The notes below the pieces were generated by a model. That model ran no database searches. It was not told the origin of the DNA and saw only the letters and a list, made by a program, of their open reading frames with translations. This document shows positions 20,061 through 30,956 of a stretch of 64,000 bases of DNA, one piece after another (position 1 is the stretch's first letter; every line of letters begins with the position of its first letter). The stretch is from Selaginella tamariscina (taxonomy: Eukaryota > Streptophyta > Lycopodiopsida > Selaginellales > Selaginellaceae). The stretch covers positions 38,660 to 102,659 of the forward strand of contig PUQB01000315.1 in the NCBI GenBank assembly GCA_003024785.1, given 5' to 3'. The translations under genes were made by a program, and so were the position numbers.

Positions 20061-21781
20061 TGTTAGAGTTTTAACCCAAAGGGCCAACACGTGGCAACAC
20101 GTGACTACCAAGTGCCATTCGGTGTCATTACCCTATGTGAGCAACACTAAGTCTTCAAGATAACCCTAAGAGTCTGACTCAGGAGCCTAATTAGGCAAAA
20201 GACTTAGAGTCTTACCCAAAGTCCCCTAAAATGACTATCCCTGAACCATAAAGGATAACCCGAGTAGACTTTAGAATCCTGTCCCAATAGACCTAGACAT
20301 GCTTATGCCCTAACCCCACAAAGGAGATGTGTCTCACACATACCCCGTGACAAAGTTAAGGCATCGTCACTTACCTCTCGAGGAATCACCCTCATCCGAG
20401 AGTACAACCCTTTTAGGGCGACAAGGGGTACCCTGAACCATGACTAACCCCTAAGGGTTTGAGTGGCCAAGTCATACCCTAGACCTAGGGCTAGTACTTA
20501 ATGAGGACACGAGTGTGCGCCGTAGGTGGACACAAATGTTCTACTAAGCAAACTCCCTAAGGCTAGGTTTGGATAACCCTAAGTACATGACCTGGCGAGT
20601 GTCTTATGATAGGGCTTTTCCTAATGAGCTTAGGTTGTTCAACCCTTAGATCTTAAGGAGAACACCCCCTAGCTAGGTGTGCCAAAGCACACCTAGTTAC
20701 AAGACTTAACCTTCCTTGAGCGAATGCTCAAGGTTTAACACCCTAATGCAAACACAAGCATGTATGTTTACTAGAGTATCCAACCCCTTGAAGACAAACC
20801 CATGACACAACCCCAAAGGGCGTGCTCGGGCGTTGTATTGTGTGACGTCTAGCCCTAGTGTTACATCTCCATGTGACACTGCCTTCCACGATGTGAGCTA
20901 TCATGCCATAACCCTTTAGATTCAAGAGTTGCACCAAGTGCCACAAACGTGGCCCCTAAATGCCAACTCTAGAACCCCTTAGTGAACCCTCAGGAACTAG
21001 TAATGTTAACCTGTCAAACAAGATCCCACACCCACAGCTGGTCAAGGACATGGATGTGCCTTGCTTGGCCATGAGTGCTACACCTAGCTTGACGTGGAGG
21101 AGGAGGCTGGAGACAAGCCACAACCTCTGCCTCTTGGAACATACATCCTTACAAGACTTCTTAGGCATGGATTCGCCAACGTTAAGGGTAAGCTACCCCA
21201 AAGGTGGGACGTACCATTATCATTTAGAAGTTAGGGCGGCACAACAGAGGGTTGTACCTTAACGACACAAGTTAAAGCTTGCACCAGCAGAAGAGCAACA
21301 AACTCAGTCATGAACCCAGGAGCTCTCCTACGTATACTCTACCTTATTTATGTGACGGAGCCCCCCCTCTTTTGCTGTATGTGTAAGTAGGCTGGCACGA
21401 ATGCCAACCCCTTAGTTAATGAGATGAGTTTGCACACTAACCCCTACCCCTAAACCCTACCCAAGGGGGGGGGGTTTTAGGGCGTGGGTTAGGGCAACCC
21501 TAGGGTTAGGTCAACCCTAGGGGTGTTCCTAACCCTATTTAACATGCCAAACTCATATTAACTAGGACATTAAAATCGGAGGTGGGTTTTTTAGAAGGTA
21601 AGTACTACCTTCACTTAGAGTTTCTCGCGACATTTAAAGATAGTTGGTCGGACTACCCCTAAACACCTAAGTGCACTAAGCGGGGTTTTTCTCACTACAT
21701 CTAGGTCCGTCAACATAGTACAGTAGGTAACAACAGTCAATGTCCAAAGTAAAGGGTCGAGTCATAGTAAAAACTATGACA
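20061..21781 (-). repeat. LARD copy A, 3' LTR
   Basis: A 1.7-kb LTR that begins TGTCATAG and ends CTCTAACA in element orientation. It carries CCCTAAAC and CCCTAGG-rich stretches near 21440-21540 that resemble plant telomere units but are not a telomere array. Near-identical to 25038-26724, 41502-43182 and 46402-54304. Confidence 0.9.
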
Positions 21782-21795
21782 CACTCCCCGCCTTT
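21782..21795 (-). other. LARD copy A polypurine tract
   Basis: In element orientation AAAGGCGGGGAGTG directly precedes the 3' LTR. It is the expected primer for plus-strand DNA synthesis. The equivalent in copy B is 43183-43195. Confidence 0.75.
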
Positions 21796-24700
21796 GAAAA
21801 TGTCAACGTCCTCGTTGACGTCTAACTCCAAGACTAGATAATGTTAGAAAAAATTAACCAAAACTAACATATCACTCTATGTGGAGTCAGCCAAAAGTTC
21901 ACATAAATTTTATTACCTCCCTTGCATTACGCGAAACCAAGTACTTCAGAACTGTTATTCACTAAGTCGTAAACCCAACTGCCGGAGGCACCACTTGCGA
22001 CATGAAGTCACCTATAGACCTTTTACACGTTTACAAAGTCTGTCACCCGACGCACACAACACTGGTTAATTTCTTTACTTAACTAGAATTTATATTGGAG
22101 GCCTCTAGTTAGTGTTGTTGCCGGCCCCTTGGTTAATAAAAATAAAGACTTGCTTTATTCCTTAATGTCAAACACTGTTGATGACCTTGTTGTCTTAGCA
22201 CACAACAAGCACTTGACGTCTATCTCAAGTGCTTAACTAAACGCCTTCTCGTTTCTTTGATTTTCTAATGGTCCCACATCTTCACATGTTATGATATTAT
22301 AGCTTACATTTTTGCATCCCTCAGTGTTTCTCATTACTTCTTTTCATAAGGGTCTGCTACTATACTTATCCCCCTTTAGTATATAGTTACGCCAAACTAG
22401 GTATGAAACTTTTATCGGAATCAAGTTTTTTTCTGATGCTAAGTACTTCTCTTGAAACCCTATTCTTTGTAGACATGTCAATCTGGCCAGAGGCGATCAC
22501 AGAGGCGCATGGCTGTACACATGTATACAACAAGGTCATGTCAACTTGAAATTAGCCCATCCACTTGATGTGTCATTGATATAACTTCATTCCCAATGAG
22601 AATTAAATTCAGGTCAAAATCTACTACCAAGTGTTATAGCACTAATATTCACTTTTTTACAACCGACTTTGTACTTTTTCATAACACCGACCAGTTCAAG
22701 GACCAGATAAACTAACATACCTTTCTTATAAACCAATGTAGAAATCAGGAAATTCAACCCATCTCTAGTGCCTCAAACGACAACCTTTAAATAACACGTC
22801 TCTTAATTATCACTCTCATTATACTCATTCCCTAAAGCGCACATCATGCTAGATGCCATTCAATAAATCCTAACTCTTTATCTTACTAAGTTTAAAAATA
22901 ATGAATTTCAAAACTTAGTTTCTACAATAAAAGTCTCCCTAAACTCATAATACTACACACCTTTGTAACATTATATTTATTTCTAAGTTTCAACTGATTA
23001 CATAAATGTTTCTCAACACTATACTAAAGTATAGCATTTTCATTAATTGGAGCAATTAGTGTTTTAATAAACATCTTTTTAAACTAATCCTTATTCTATA
23101 AACAGTTACAATTTTGATATTGATACTCTCGAATAGATAATAATCGTTTTAACATTCAAATCCTAAGTTTACCAACTGGTTATTATACTAGCAGATATAA
23201 ACTTACAATTATATCAATTTATCGAAATGTTATAACTATAATATAGACATGGTCTTAGTTTACATGAACCGAATTTCAGTTTTTAAAAGAAATATAATGG
23301 AAATATAACCTCATATTTTCGTATCAAATATTGGACCATATGTTAGGGACATTGTATCATGATCATCAAGAAGGGACACCGACTTCTTAAACTAATCTAA
23401 CCATTGGATATCTCACTTTCAAGGATTTTGAATCAGACTCAAGGAACACCATCAGACTTGAGATAGAACTAACGACTAACCCAATGAATACAATCAAACC
23501 TTGAGTTAAAATAGTTCTATTTTTCGATATTTCAAAGAACTGAAGATACCTACTTGATAAGTTCTTTGAGTGCCCACATTTTCGACCATGATGCAAAGTT
23601 AAGAAACCGTCTTTTCAATAATCATATTCGACTCTAAAATGAAATCGATATTAAAAACCAATACCAACTTCTAATTCTTAACGAATACATACTATCTTAA
23701 GGAGGTACATGCACTTAAACCTCCAATGGAAATTCGATTGTTACTGGCTCATTGATAATTCTCAACATAAATTATCAAACTTAACAAGTTTTCTTACTTA
23801 GTCGATAAACTAAGTGGAGAATCCCAAATCATGCTCTTCTTAAGTAAGGAATCACCCTTGTTCAAGAGCTTATTCCCTCATTGCAAACAACGTTACATAT
23901 TCAAAGATTAAAGAGTTAACAATGAAAATGCACAAGTGTGCGCCGAACGCCTTCACTATGCAAGTCCTTCATTACTCAGTAACTTGAAAATGTAAATGTA
24001 TGTTTCCAACATTACTTTTTATGATAGATCACGCCATCCATCCAAAAGCTGCATTGATAAAGATGCAACATTAAATTCGTCTACTGCCAAAATCTATTAT
24101 TCTATTTCATTCTTATGATCCTACATGAAATAACTTCATAATCAAGTTAATCGAGCTAGCTAACTTTAATACAAAGTGCGCACTTACAACTAATTAAGGT
24201 TTCAAGTTGTACTTTGTTTAAATCAGGTAACTTAAACTTAGTAAACTAGTATTTCACCTAATGTTACTTGTAACTAGCATTATCAAAATATTGCGAACAT
24301 CGGATAATACTTTGATTATATTGGATCTAAGAACCAACTGCTTAACATATTCATCATATGCTAATATTTGACATTTCATTGTATTATAAGTTCATCACCA
24401 TAATTTGCTTCTGGAGTTACACTCTGAAAACATGCACTATAATGAGAGCTTATTTTACACTTTATGTCAAAATGTAGTATTCCCTTATGTTTGAATATGC
24501 CCCTTTTTTCGAAGTCAAAGACGCACATTTGAGCATAAGTCTCTCCGTTTGAACACTACAATTGGATCCGATGTTGAATCTTGCCGTAAGTCAAAACTCA
24601 ATGGACACTGTTTGTTTCAAAATCATGTGCCCAAAATTCAAACACCTTTAAAGAAAAAAGAAAAAATTTCAATAATGTGTAGACTTAGGATATCACAAGA

Positions 24701-25023
24701 CACACCTCACAAGACTTAGTTTGTAAGCCAGAACAAACTAACACGCCACATCTTGTGGAGTATATGGTATAACATGACCATCCATAAGTAAAGTAACCTA
24801 ACATACAACTTGGAAGTTGCCTTCCAAGTGTTACCTTTGACATTCGAATCCATAACCCACACCCACTTAAGAAGTAGGTGTACTCTAAAGAGTTATAGAT
24901 CTTAGGACCAACTCTACACAAAATTTAAGATGTTAGCCAAAAGTGATAAAGTATTTCAATTTAGAACTAACTAAACCTTAAAACACACCACACTTTAAGC
25001 AGTCCTACTGACCATAGAGAATG
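21796..25023. other. LARD copy A interior, no coding region
   Basis: 3.2 kb of AT-rich sequence between the LTRs. Both strands contain only short frames that are not conserved with copy B (43196-46387), although the nucleotide sequence itself is conserved. I see no retroviral motif (no zinc knuckle, DTGA, YxDD or integrase motif). Confidence 0.8.
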
Positions 25024-25035
25024 GCTCTGATACCA
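25024..25035 (-). other. LARD copy A primer-binding site (initiator-Met tRNA)
   Basis: In element orientation TGGTATCAGAGC lies 2 nt after the 5' LTR. This is the 3'-end complement of plant initiator methionine tRNA, typical of plant LTR elements. Copy B has one change (46388-46399). Confidence 0.9.
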
Positions 25036-25037
25036 AT

Positions 25038-26724
25038 TGTCAGAGTTTTAACCCAAAGGTCCAACACGTGGCTGCCAATGGCTATTTGGCGTCATCACCC
25101 TATGTGAGCAACGCTAAGTCTTCCAAGATAACCCTAAGAGTCTGACTCAAGGGCCCAATTAAGTAAAAAACTTATAGTCCTATCTAAAGTCCCCTAGAAT
25201 GACCATTCTTTAAACCCTAAAGGATAACCCAAGTAGACTTTAGGATCCTGTCCCAATAGACCCATGCCCTAACCCCATAAAGGAGATGTGTCTCACACAT
25301 ACCCTCGTGACAAAGTTAAGGCATTGTCACTTACCCCTCGAGGAATCACCCTCATCCGGGAGTACAACCCTTTTAAGGCGACAAGGGGTACCCTGAACCA
25401 TGACTAACCCTTAAAGGTTTGAGTGGCCAAGTCATACCCTAGACCTAGGGCTAGTACTTAGTGAGGACACGAGTGTGCGCCGTAGGTGGACATGAGTGTT
25501 CTACTAAGCAAACTCCTTAAGGCTAGGTTTGAATAACCCTAAGTACATGACCTTGCGAGTGTCTCATCAAGGGTTTGCTAAATGAGCTTAGGTTTTCAAC
25601 CCTTATATCTAAGGAGAAACCCCCTAGCTAGGTGTGCCAAAGCACACCTAGTTATGAGACTTAACCTCCCTTGAGTGAATGCTCAAGGTTTAGCACCCTA
25701 GTGCAAACACAAGCATGTATGTTTACTAGAGTATCAAACCCCTTGGCGACAAACCCATGACACAACCCCAAAGGGCGTGCCTCGGGCGTTGTATCGTGTG
25801 ACGTTTAGCCGAGTGTCATATTTCCATGTGACATTGCCTTCAACGATGTGGGCTATCATGCCATAACCCTTTAGATTCGAGAGTTGCACCAAGTGCCACA
25901 AACGTGGCCCCTAAATGCCAACTCTAGAACCCCTTAGTGAACCCTTAAGAACTGGTAATGTGAACCTGTCAAACAAGATCCCACACCCACAGCTGGTCAA
26001 GGACACGGATGTGCCTTGCTTAACCATGAGTGTTACACCTAGCTTGATGTGGAGGAGAAGGCTAGAGACAAGTCACAACCTGTGCCTCTTGAAATGTGCA
26101 TCCCGACAAGACTCTCAGGCATGGATTCGCCAACGTTAAGGGTAAGCTACCTTAAAGGTGGGACAAACCCTTATCATCTGGAAGTTAGGGTGGCACAACA
26201 GAGGGTTGTACCTTAACGACACAAGATAAAGCTTGCACCAGCAGAAGAGCAACGAACTCAGTCATGAACCCAAGAGCTCTCCTACGTATACTCTACCTTA
26301 TTTATGTGACGGAGCCCCCCCCCTCTTTTGCTGTATGTGTAAGTAGGCTGGCATGGAATGCCAACCCCTTAGTTAATGAGATGAGTTTGCACACTAACCC
26401 CTACCCCTAAACCCTACCCAAGGGGGTGGGGGTTCTAGGGCGTGGGTTAGGTCAACCCTAGGGGTGTTCCTAACCCTATTTAACATGCCAAATTCATATT
26501 AACTAGGACGTCAAAATGGGGGGTGGGTTTTTTAGAAGGTAAGTACTACCTTCGCTTAGAATTTTTTGCAACATCTAAAGATAGCCGGTTGGACTACCCC
26601 TAAATACTTAAGTGCACTAAGCGGGGTTGTTTCTCGCTACATCTACGGTCCGTCAATGTAGTACAATAGGTAACAACAGTCAACGTCCAAAGTAAAGGGT
26701 CGAGTCATAATAAAAACTATGACA
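25038..26724 (-). repeat. LARD copy A, 5' LTR
   Basis: The 1,687-bp LTR starts TGTCATAG and ends CTCTGACA in element orientation. It is followed on the outer side by the target duplication ACACA and then by the resumed copia sequence. Confidence 0.9.
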
Positions 26725-26729
26725 ACACA

Positions 26730-26963
26730 AGATTGATCATCAAAACAAAGACTCTTACCCATATTTGTTATCTTTACAATAAATAGTAAATCCTTGCGAA
26801 GGGTAGGAACATACATTGCTCCAGTTAAAGTGAGATTTTCATAAGAAGTGTGAACATTCATGTCGTTAATGTCGTGTACACCATGCTTACTATTGTCTTT
26901 CAACCACACAACATGCTGGCCAAGACAATTTTTATACTTGATAAAGTAGTCTTTGTGCTAAGA
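26730..26963 (-). pseudogene. copia copy A, protease/pre-integrase segment
   Basis: It reads WLKDNSKHGVHDIND, then NLTLTGAMYVPTLRKDLLF and GKSLCFDDQSCVV, the conserved stretch that joins copia protease to the GAG-pre-integrase region. It is continuous with 20060 once the LARD is discounted. It stops near 26963, where DNA related to the TMS promoter begins, so the protease and gag are missing. Confidence 0.8.
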
Positions 26964-27386
26964 TTGACGTTAAGGGCAAATAAGGGCAACAACGCAAAGG
27001 GTAGATCACCTAATGGCCTTTTTACCAAGTTTAATAGCCTTGCCCTTCTCCAATGTATATTTAAGTATCTCGTACTGTCCCACCCCGATATCAACAATCT
27101 CAACTAACTATCTGTATGATGTACAGATTGCATAAGGAAGATGTGTGTGATAGTCTATAGCTAAATAATCAAATACACATAATCATAAGGCGTACGTATA
27201 CACGTGCATGGCTGCAACTATAGGATGGCTGAAACAAGGTGCTAATACAATCCGTTTGATGTAATTACTACGTCACCACGGTACATGAGGCAACAGGCCA
27301 TGTATTTACCATGACGTGGATCATTCTATATTACACACAGTAGAGATACTGTATATTGGGAAACCCTAGTGTGTATACAGGTTCCA

Positions 27387-27819
27387 AACCGACGTTAGTG
27401 CAATTAAGACGAAGAGAACCATCCAGTTCGTTGATTGGTGCCCAACTGAGCTCAAATGCGGGATCAATTACCAGCCTCCAACAGGTACACACACATATAG
27501 AATATGTATGCATGTATATACTGATACATGGATGAATCCATTAAGTGCAACACTATAGTTTGTCAAGCTTAAGTGAACGCACACACAGTGACAGGAATGT
27601 GTGTTAACAGTGGATATCCAGCTCCACGAGCGTGGCAGAGGTGTCAAGCAGGATAGACCACAAGTTTGATCTCATGTACGCAAAGAGGGCATTCGTGCAC
27701 TGGTACGTTGGTGAAGGTATGGAAGAGGGGGAATTCTCGAGGCACGAGAGGATCTGGCTGCACTTGAAAAGGATTACGAGGAAGTCGGCATTGAATCCAT
27801 CGTGGGCAGTCTAGTTTAA
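27387..27819 (+). pseudogene. alpha-tubulin C-terminal fragment, copy 1
   Basis: The first exon-like part (27387-27484) reads [20 protein letters not shown] then INYQPPT. The second (27611-27819) reads [20 protein letters not shown] then [18 protein letters not shown], and after a frame slip [16 protein letters not shown]. These are diagnostic C-terminal alpha-tubulin sequences. About 15-18 conserved residues between them are absent; a stretch beginning GTACAC and ending TTAACAG sits there, resembling an intron. A one-base deletion at the GEFS-AREDL junction shifts the frame. The protein would end GSLV, without the acidic tail and terminal Tyr. The N-terminal 80% of tubulin is absent, so this is a captured fragment. 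Confidence 0.85.
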
Positions 27820-27879
27820 AAATTTGCGGTATTTATTTTTAAAAAATTTAGTAATAAATATCAAATTATAACTACCACA

Positions 27880-28335
27880 CAGACACACACACATATATAT
27901 ATATGTTTTGAGCGTCCAAGTGATTAAACGTGTGTGCATTTATGCACAGACAAACGTGCACACACACACGCGTATATAACCCTGGAGACAATGGTATTGG
28001 TCATGGGACTCGCATACACACATATTTATATACATTGTGTAATAAATATTGTTGTTGTTGTTGGGGAGTGTGTGTATGTGTGCGGACGTGCATGTGCAGA
28101 GTAAAACACTCACACAGATACACAATACATGTAATGAGAGCAGATACATGCATACATACAAACACAGACATATTTATATATAAAGAGTATAACATATATA
28201 ATATGTGTCTGTCTCCAGATGTGTGTATCTATGTGCTACTATATCTACTTCGTACATACACATACACATATGCTCTGTGTGTGTGTGTGTCTCTCTCTCT
28301 ATATATATAGTTTGTGTGTGTGAGAGAGAGAGAGC
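27880..28335. repeat. TG/CA, TA and GA microsatellite cluster, copy 1
   Basis: Alternating CACACA, TATATA, TGTGTG and GAGAGA tracts with short unique pieces. The open frames rich in Cys, Val, Thr and His on both strands derive from these repeats. The same cluster recurs at 61590-62045. Confidence 0.8.
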
Positions 28336-28545
28336 TCACTTTTTTTGGTTGTAATTAGAACGGAAATGGACCTATCCATTCTTTCAGCCCTTGAGAGTCA
28401 ATATATGTTATTCAAAAAAATGCATATATATAAACATTCAAATGCATAGAATGGTATGGTAAATGGTGAATGTATGTATGAATGTATATATATGTGTGTA
28501 CGTGTGTGTGTGTTATACATTAATATTATGTTTTTGTCTTTGAAA

Positions 28546-30138
28546 ATGAAACCACAATATCACTCGTCAACTATGGATAAGTATAAGAATTTTCGTATTT
28601 ACAAGGTAGAGAGGAGCATTAAAGCTGCTCGACGGGACAAGCGAGACACAGACGAGAAGCTGATCGATGAGGTGGAGGATGCTGCCAGATCGACGTGCAG
28701 AATGGAGGCGTTTCGGAGGATGATGTCTGCCTTATTATGGAAACCGACGGTAATCTCTTCGATTCATGTTGCTATGGTTTCTCGGAGGTTTATTATGATC
28801 TGTTAGGCAGGAGAGGCGTTTTGTACGGTCGACTTGGCAACTCTTACAGCAGATTGTTCGATTCAGGCGCAAGTCATTCCAATGTCAAATGGCTGAGTTC
28901 TGTCTGTCTCCATTCTCATGCAGAAGCCATGAAGATCTTTCGATCGAACTACTTCCTTGTGCCCCAGGTTCGGACGTGTGTGTGTCTGTGTTAAGGAGGT
29001 TGTTGTGTATCGGTGCTTGTGTTTACTGTAATGCCCCCTACTTTAGCTTAAACACTCTAGCTACTGTAAATGCCTGTTCTGGGTTGCTCATGTATGTGCT
29101 GATTGTGCTGGTTTGTTTCTGTACTAGTCTAGCCGCCTAACTGTCACTCTTTTGTGTGTGCCCGTATGAACACGTTATCCATATGTGTATGTAACTATGA
29201 TAAGAATGTATCAGACACTCATAATCCAATTGTACCTATGCATGTTTTGCCTTGACCTGTTTATGTTATAGTTAACTTCATGTTGTGTGTGTGTGCGCGC
29301 GCGCGTTAAGGAGGTTGGTGAATGAATGTGTGTGTATGAATGCGCCTACTTTAACTTAAGCTCGTGTTGATGTGTGTGTTAAAGTGTGTGTGTTAAAGAG
29401 GCTAGTCTGTGTGTGCATATGAACACATCTATTTTTATTCCTGTTTATGTTATAGTTAACTTCATGTTGTGTGTGTGTTAGTGTATGAATGTGCCTACTT
29501 AGCTTACGGTCGTGTTGATAGTGTGTTCTACCTGCTGTAAGTGGCTTTTCTGCTAATGCTAATGTGCTAATGCGCCCGTGTTTGTTCTGGTTACTGTAAT
29601 CCTGTTGCTGCTGGCGAATTATTGCCTAGTTGTCACTCTTCTGCGTGTGTGTATATGTGTGTGGGCACATATATGTGTGTCTGAGGTTGTTATCTTGCAG
29701 AATGAAGCGAGCAAGAATGCCTACTTGAGGAGGAGAAGTACAGGTTTCATGCAGCAGATGACACGTACATGCAGATGGAATTCTCAAACCCAGATTTAGC
29801 AGACATGATGGAACTTGCTATAAAGTGCTGCACGAAGAACAACGGGCTCACCATGCTCTGCAAGCCGAAGCCTTTTTTAACACGTTTGGAGAACTTCCGC
29901 CTCGCTCTCCTGCATGCCAGGTTTTGCTCCTCCACTTGGAACTGCCTTCCAGTGTCTCATGTAAGTAGCTTGTTTGTTCCTGTAAGCACGCTTATAAACC
30001 CTGTGCAATTGTGCAGACAAGGAGCTCAGGTTCAATGGGTCATTCGAGATAATGATTCGTGAAAGAGCCGAATAGCCATTTCCATCTCTTGTAGAGGTAT
30101 CTAACACTGCATGTGTGTGTGTGTGTGTGTGTGTGTGT

Positions 30139-30177
<39 letters not shown>

Positions 30178-30500
30178 AGACTGACTGAGAGAGAGTGATA
30201 TCCCGTTATATATTGATTTACCAGACTCAACATATGGAGGTGTGTGTAAGCTTATCACATAAAAGAAGAGGACTACCTGCCCTCGCTATCCGCTGATTGT
30301 TAATCAGGAGGAAGGGAGAAGAGCATCTTTGTTGAGTGGCAAAAGGGTGTGCTGGATGATGAGGCTTTGGAGGATTTGGTGACAGTGTTTGTGACTCCCA
30401 GGAGTGTTTGGTCAGCTGCGAAAGTTAATTATCAAGCATTTGAACAGTTTGGCCCCGTCTCTATTGCCATCTATATATATATAGCATCTTACTACTACTG
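28546..30500 (+). pseudogene. gene H, copy C, most complete copy (unrecognised gene)
   Basis: Proposed exon 1 (28546-28967) starts MKPQYHSSTMDKYKN and includes KLIDEVEDAARSTCRMEAF, then METDGNLFDSCCYGFSEVYY, then HAEAMKIFRSNYFLVPQ. A 733-bp intron (GT at 28968, TTGCAG at 29700) rich in TG repeats follows. Exon 2 (29701-29960) contains DDTYMQMEFSNPDLAD-type sequence but lacks about 80 bp present in the copy at 55315-56274. Exon 3 is 30017-30096 (QGAQVQWVI). Exon 4 starts at 30225 and ends with SIFVEWQKGVLDDEALEDL and SAAKVNYQAFEQFGPVSIA. Frameshifts occur near 28730 and in exon 2. I find no known domain. The conserved splice sites across copies suggest a once-functional multi-exon gene. Confidence 0.55.
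30112..30175 (+). repeat. (GT)n(GA)n microsatellite in a gene H intron
   Basis: A run of GT followed by a run of GA lies between exons 3 and 4 of gene H. Shorter versions occupy the same place near 3260 and 16570, and a long one lies at 63815-63875. Confidence 0.85.
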
Positions 30501-30506
30501 TGTGTG

Positions 30507-30553
<47 letters not shown>

Positions 30554-30899
30554 CTAATTTGTTTATGCTTATCACGCTTTAAAATTAGAGAATAAAAGAC
30601 ATAATTTCTAAATTTAACATAAAATTTTAGTATAAGTCACTTATTTAAAAATTAATAAAATATTATTGTTATGCTTTTGTTTATTCGACTTAATATTTGT
30701 TTTTGTTGGTTTACTTAATATACTGAAATACGCACAGTAGTTAAGAATTCAGTTTGAATCATACGCACATATATGCCAATGGCGCAAGTAACAAGGTCAA
30801 GAAAACATAGTGAATGTATCCTAACATGTATGGACTACTTCCCCAATTAATGCACAGAAATACACACGCTGATCCCCTATTATTTGCCCTTAACGTTAC

Positions 30900-30956
30900 T
30901 GTGGATTGCCACGTGTCTGCCATGTTATTAAGCCGAGCGTGAAGATCCTAGGGTAT
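30900..30956 (+). promoter_or_regulatory. TMS promoter block with G-box, copy C (shortened)
   Basis: It contains CACGTG at 30910-30915 and CCTAGGGTATATGC, but lacks about 55 bp found before the other copies. The deletion joins two ATG-containing sites and brings a different ATG to the start of the gene. Confidence 0.4.

Larger units (their letters stand above)
20061..26724 (-). mobile_element. non-autonomous LTR retrotransposon (LARD), copy A
   Basis: The element starts TGTTAGAG and ends CTATGACA, is flanked by ACACA on both sides (20056-20060, 26725-26729), and has LTRs of 1,721 and 1,687 bp. The primer-binding site and polypurine tract place it on the minus strand. The 3.26-kb interior has no gag, protease, RT or integrase, only short frames. 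It therefore fits a large retrotransposon derivative that moves with enzymes supplied in trans. The identical insertion point in unit B shows it was present before the duplication. Confidence 0.9.
16958..26963 (-). mobile_element. Ty1/copia element, copy A, with a nested LARD
   Basis: The 3' LTR is 16958-17126, preceded on its outer side by the target sequence GTACG. Pol runs 17160-20060, is interrupted by a 6,664-bp LTR element (20061-26724, target duplication ACACA), and resumes at 26730. The 5' end is cut near 26963, where the tubulin-containing unit begins, so no 5' LTR is present. The family is the same as in unit B, where both LTRs survive. Confidence 0.88.

Noticed and set aside
21440-21545. 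Possible interstitial telomere array
   Set aside because: CCCTAAAC occurs only once or twice per LTR within mixed CCCTAGG/CCCTACC words and recurs with every LARD LTR, so it is LTR sequence.
21881-25000. Short frames inside the LARD as possible captured genes
   Set aside because: The same nucleotides in copy B have different frames and stops, so there is no coding constraint.
27387-27819. Functional alpha-tubulin gene
   Set aside because: Only the C-terminal quarter is present, with missing conserved residues, a frameshift and no acidic tail. Both copies are broken.
27930-28310. Cys/Val/Thr-rich open frames on both strands (also 61636-62061)
   Set aside because: They are translations of TG/CA and TA microsatellites, with length changes between the two copies and no conserved frame.
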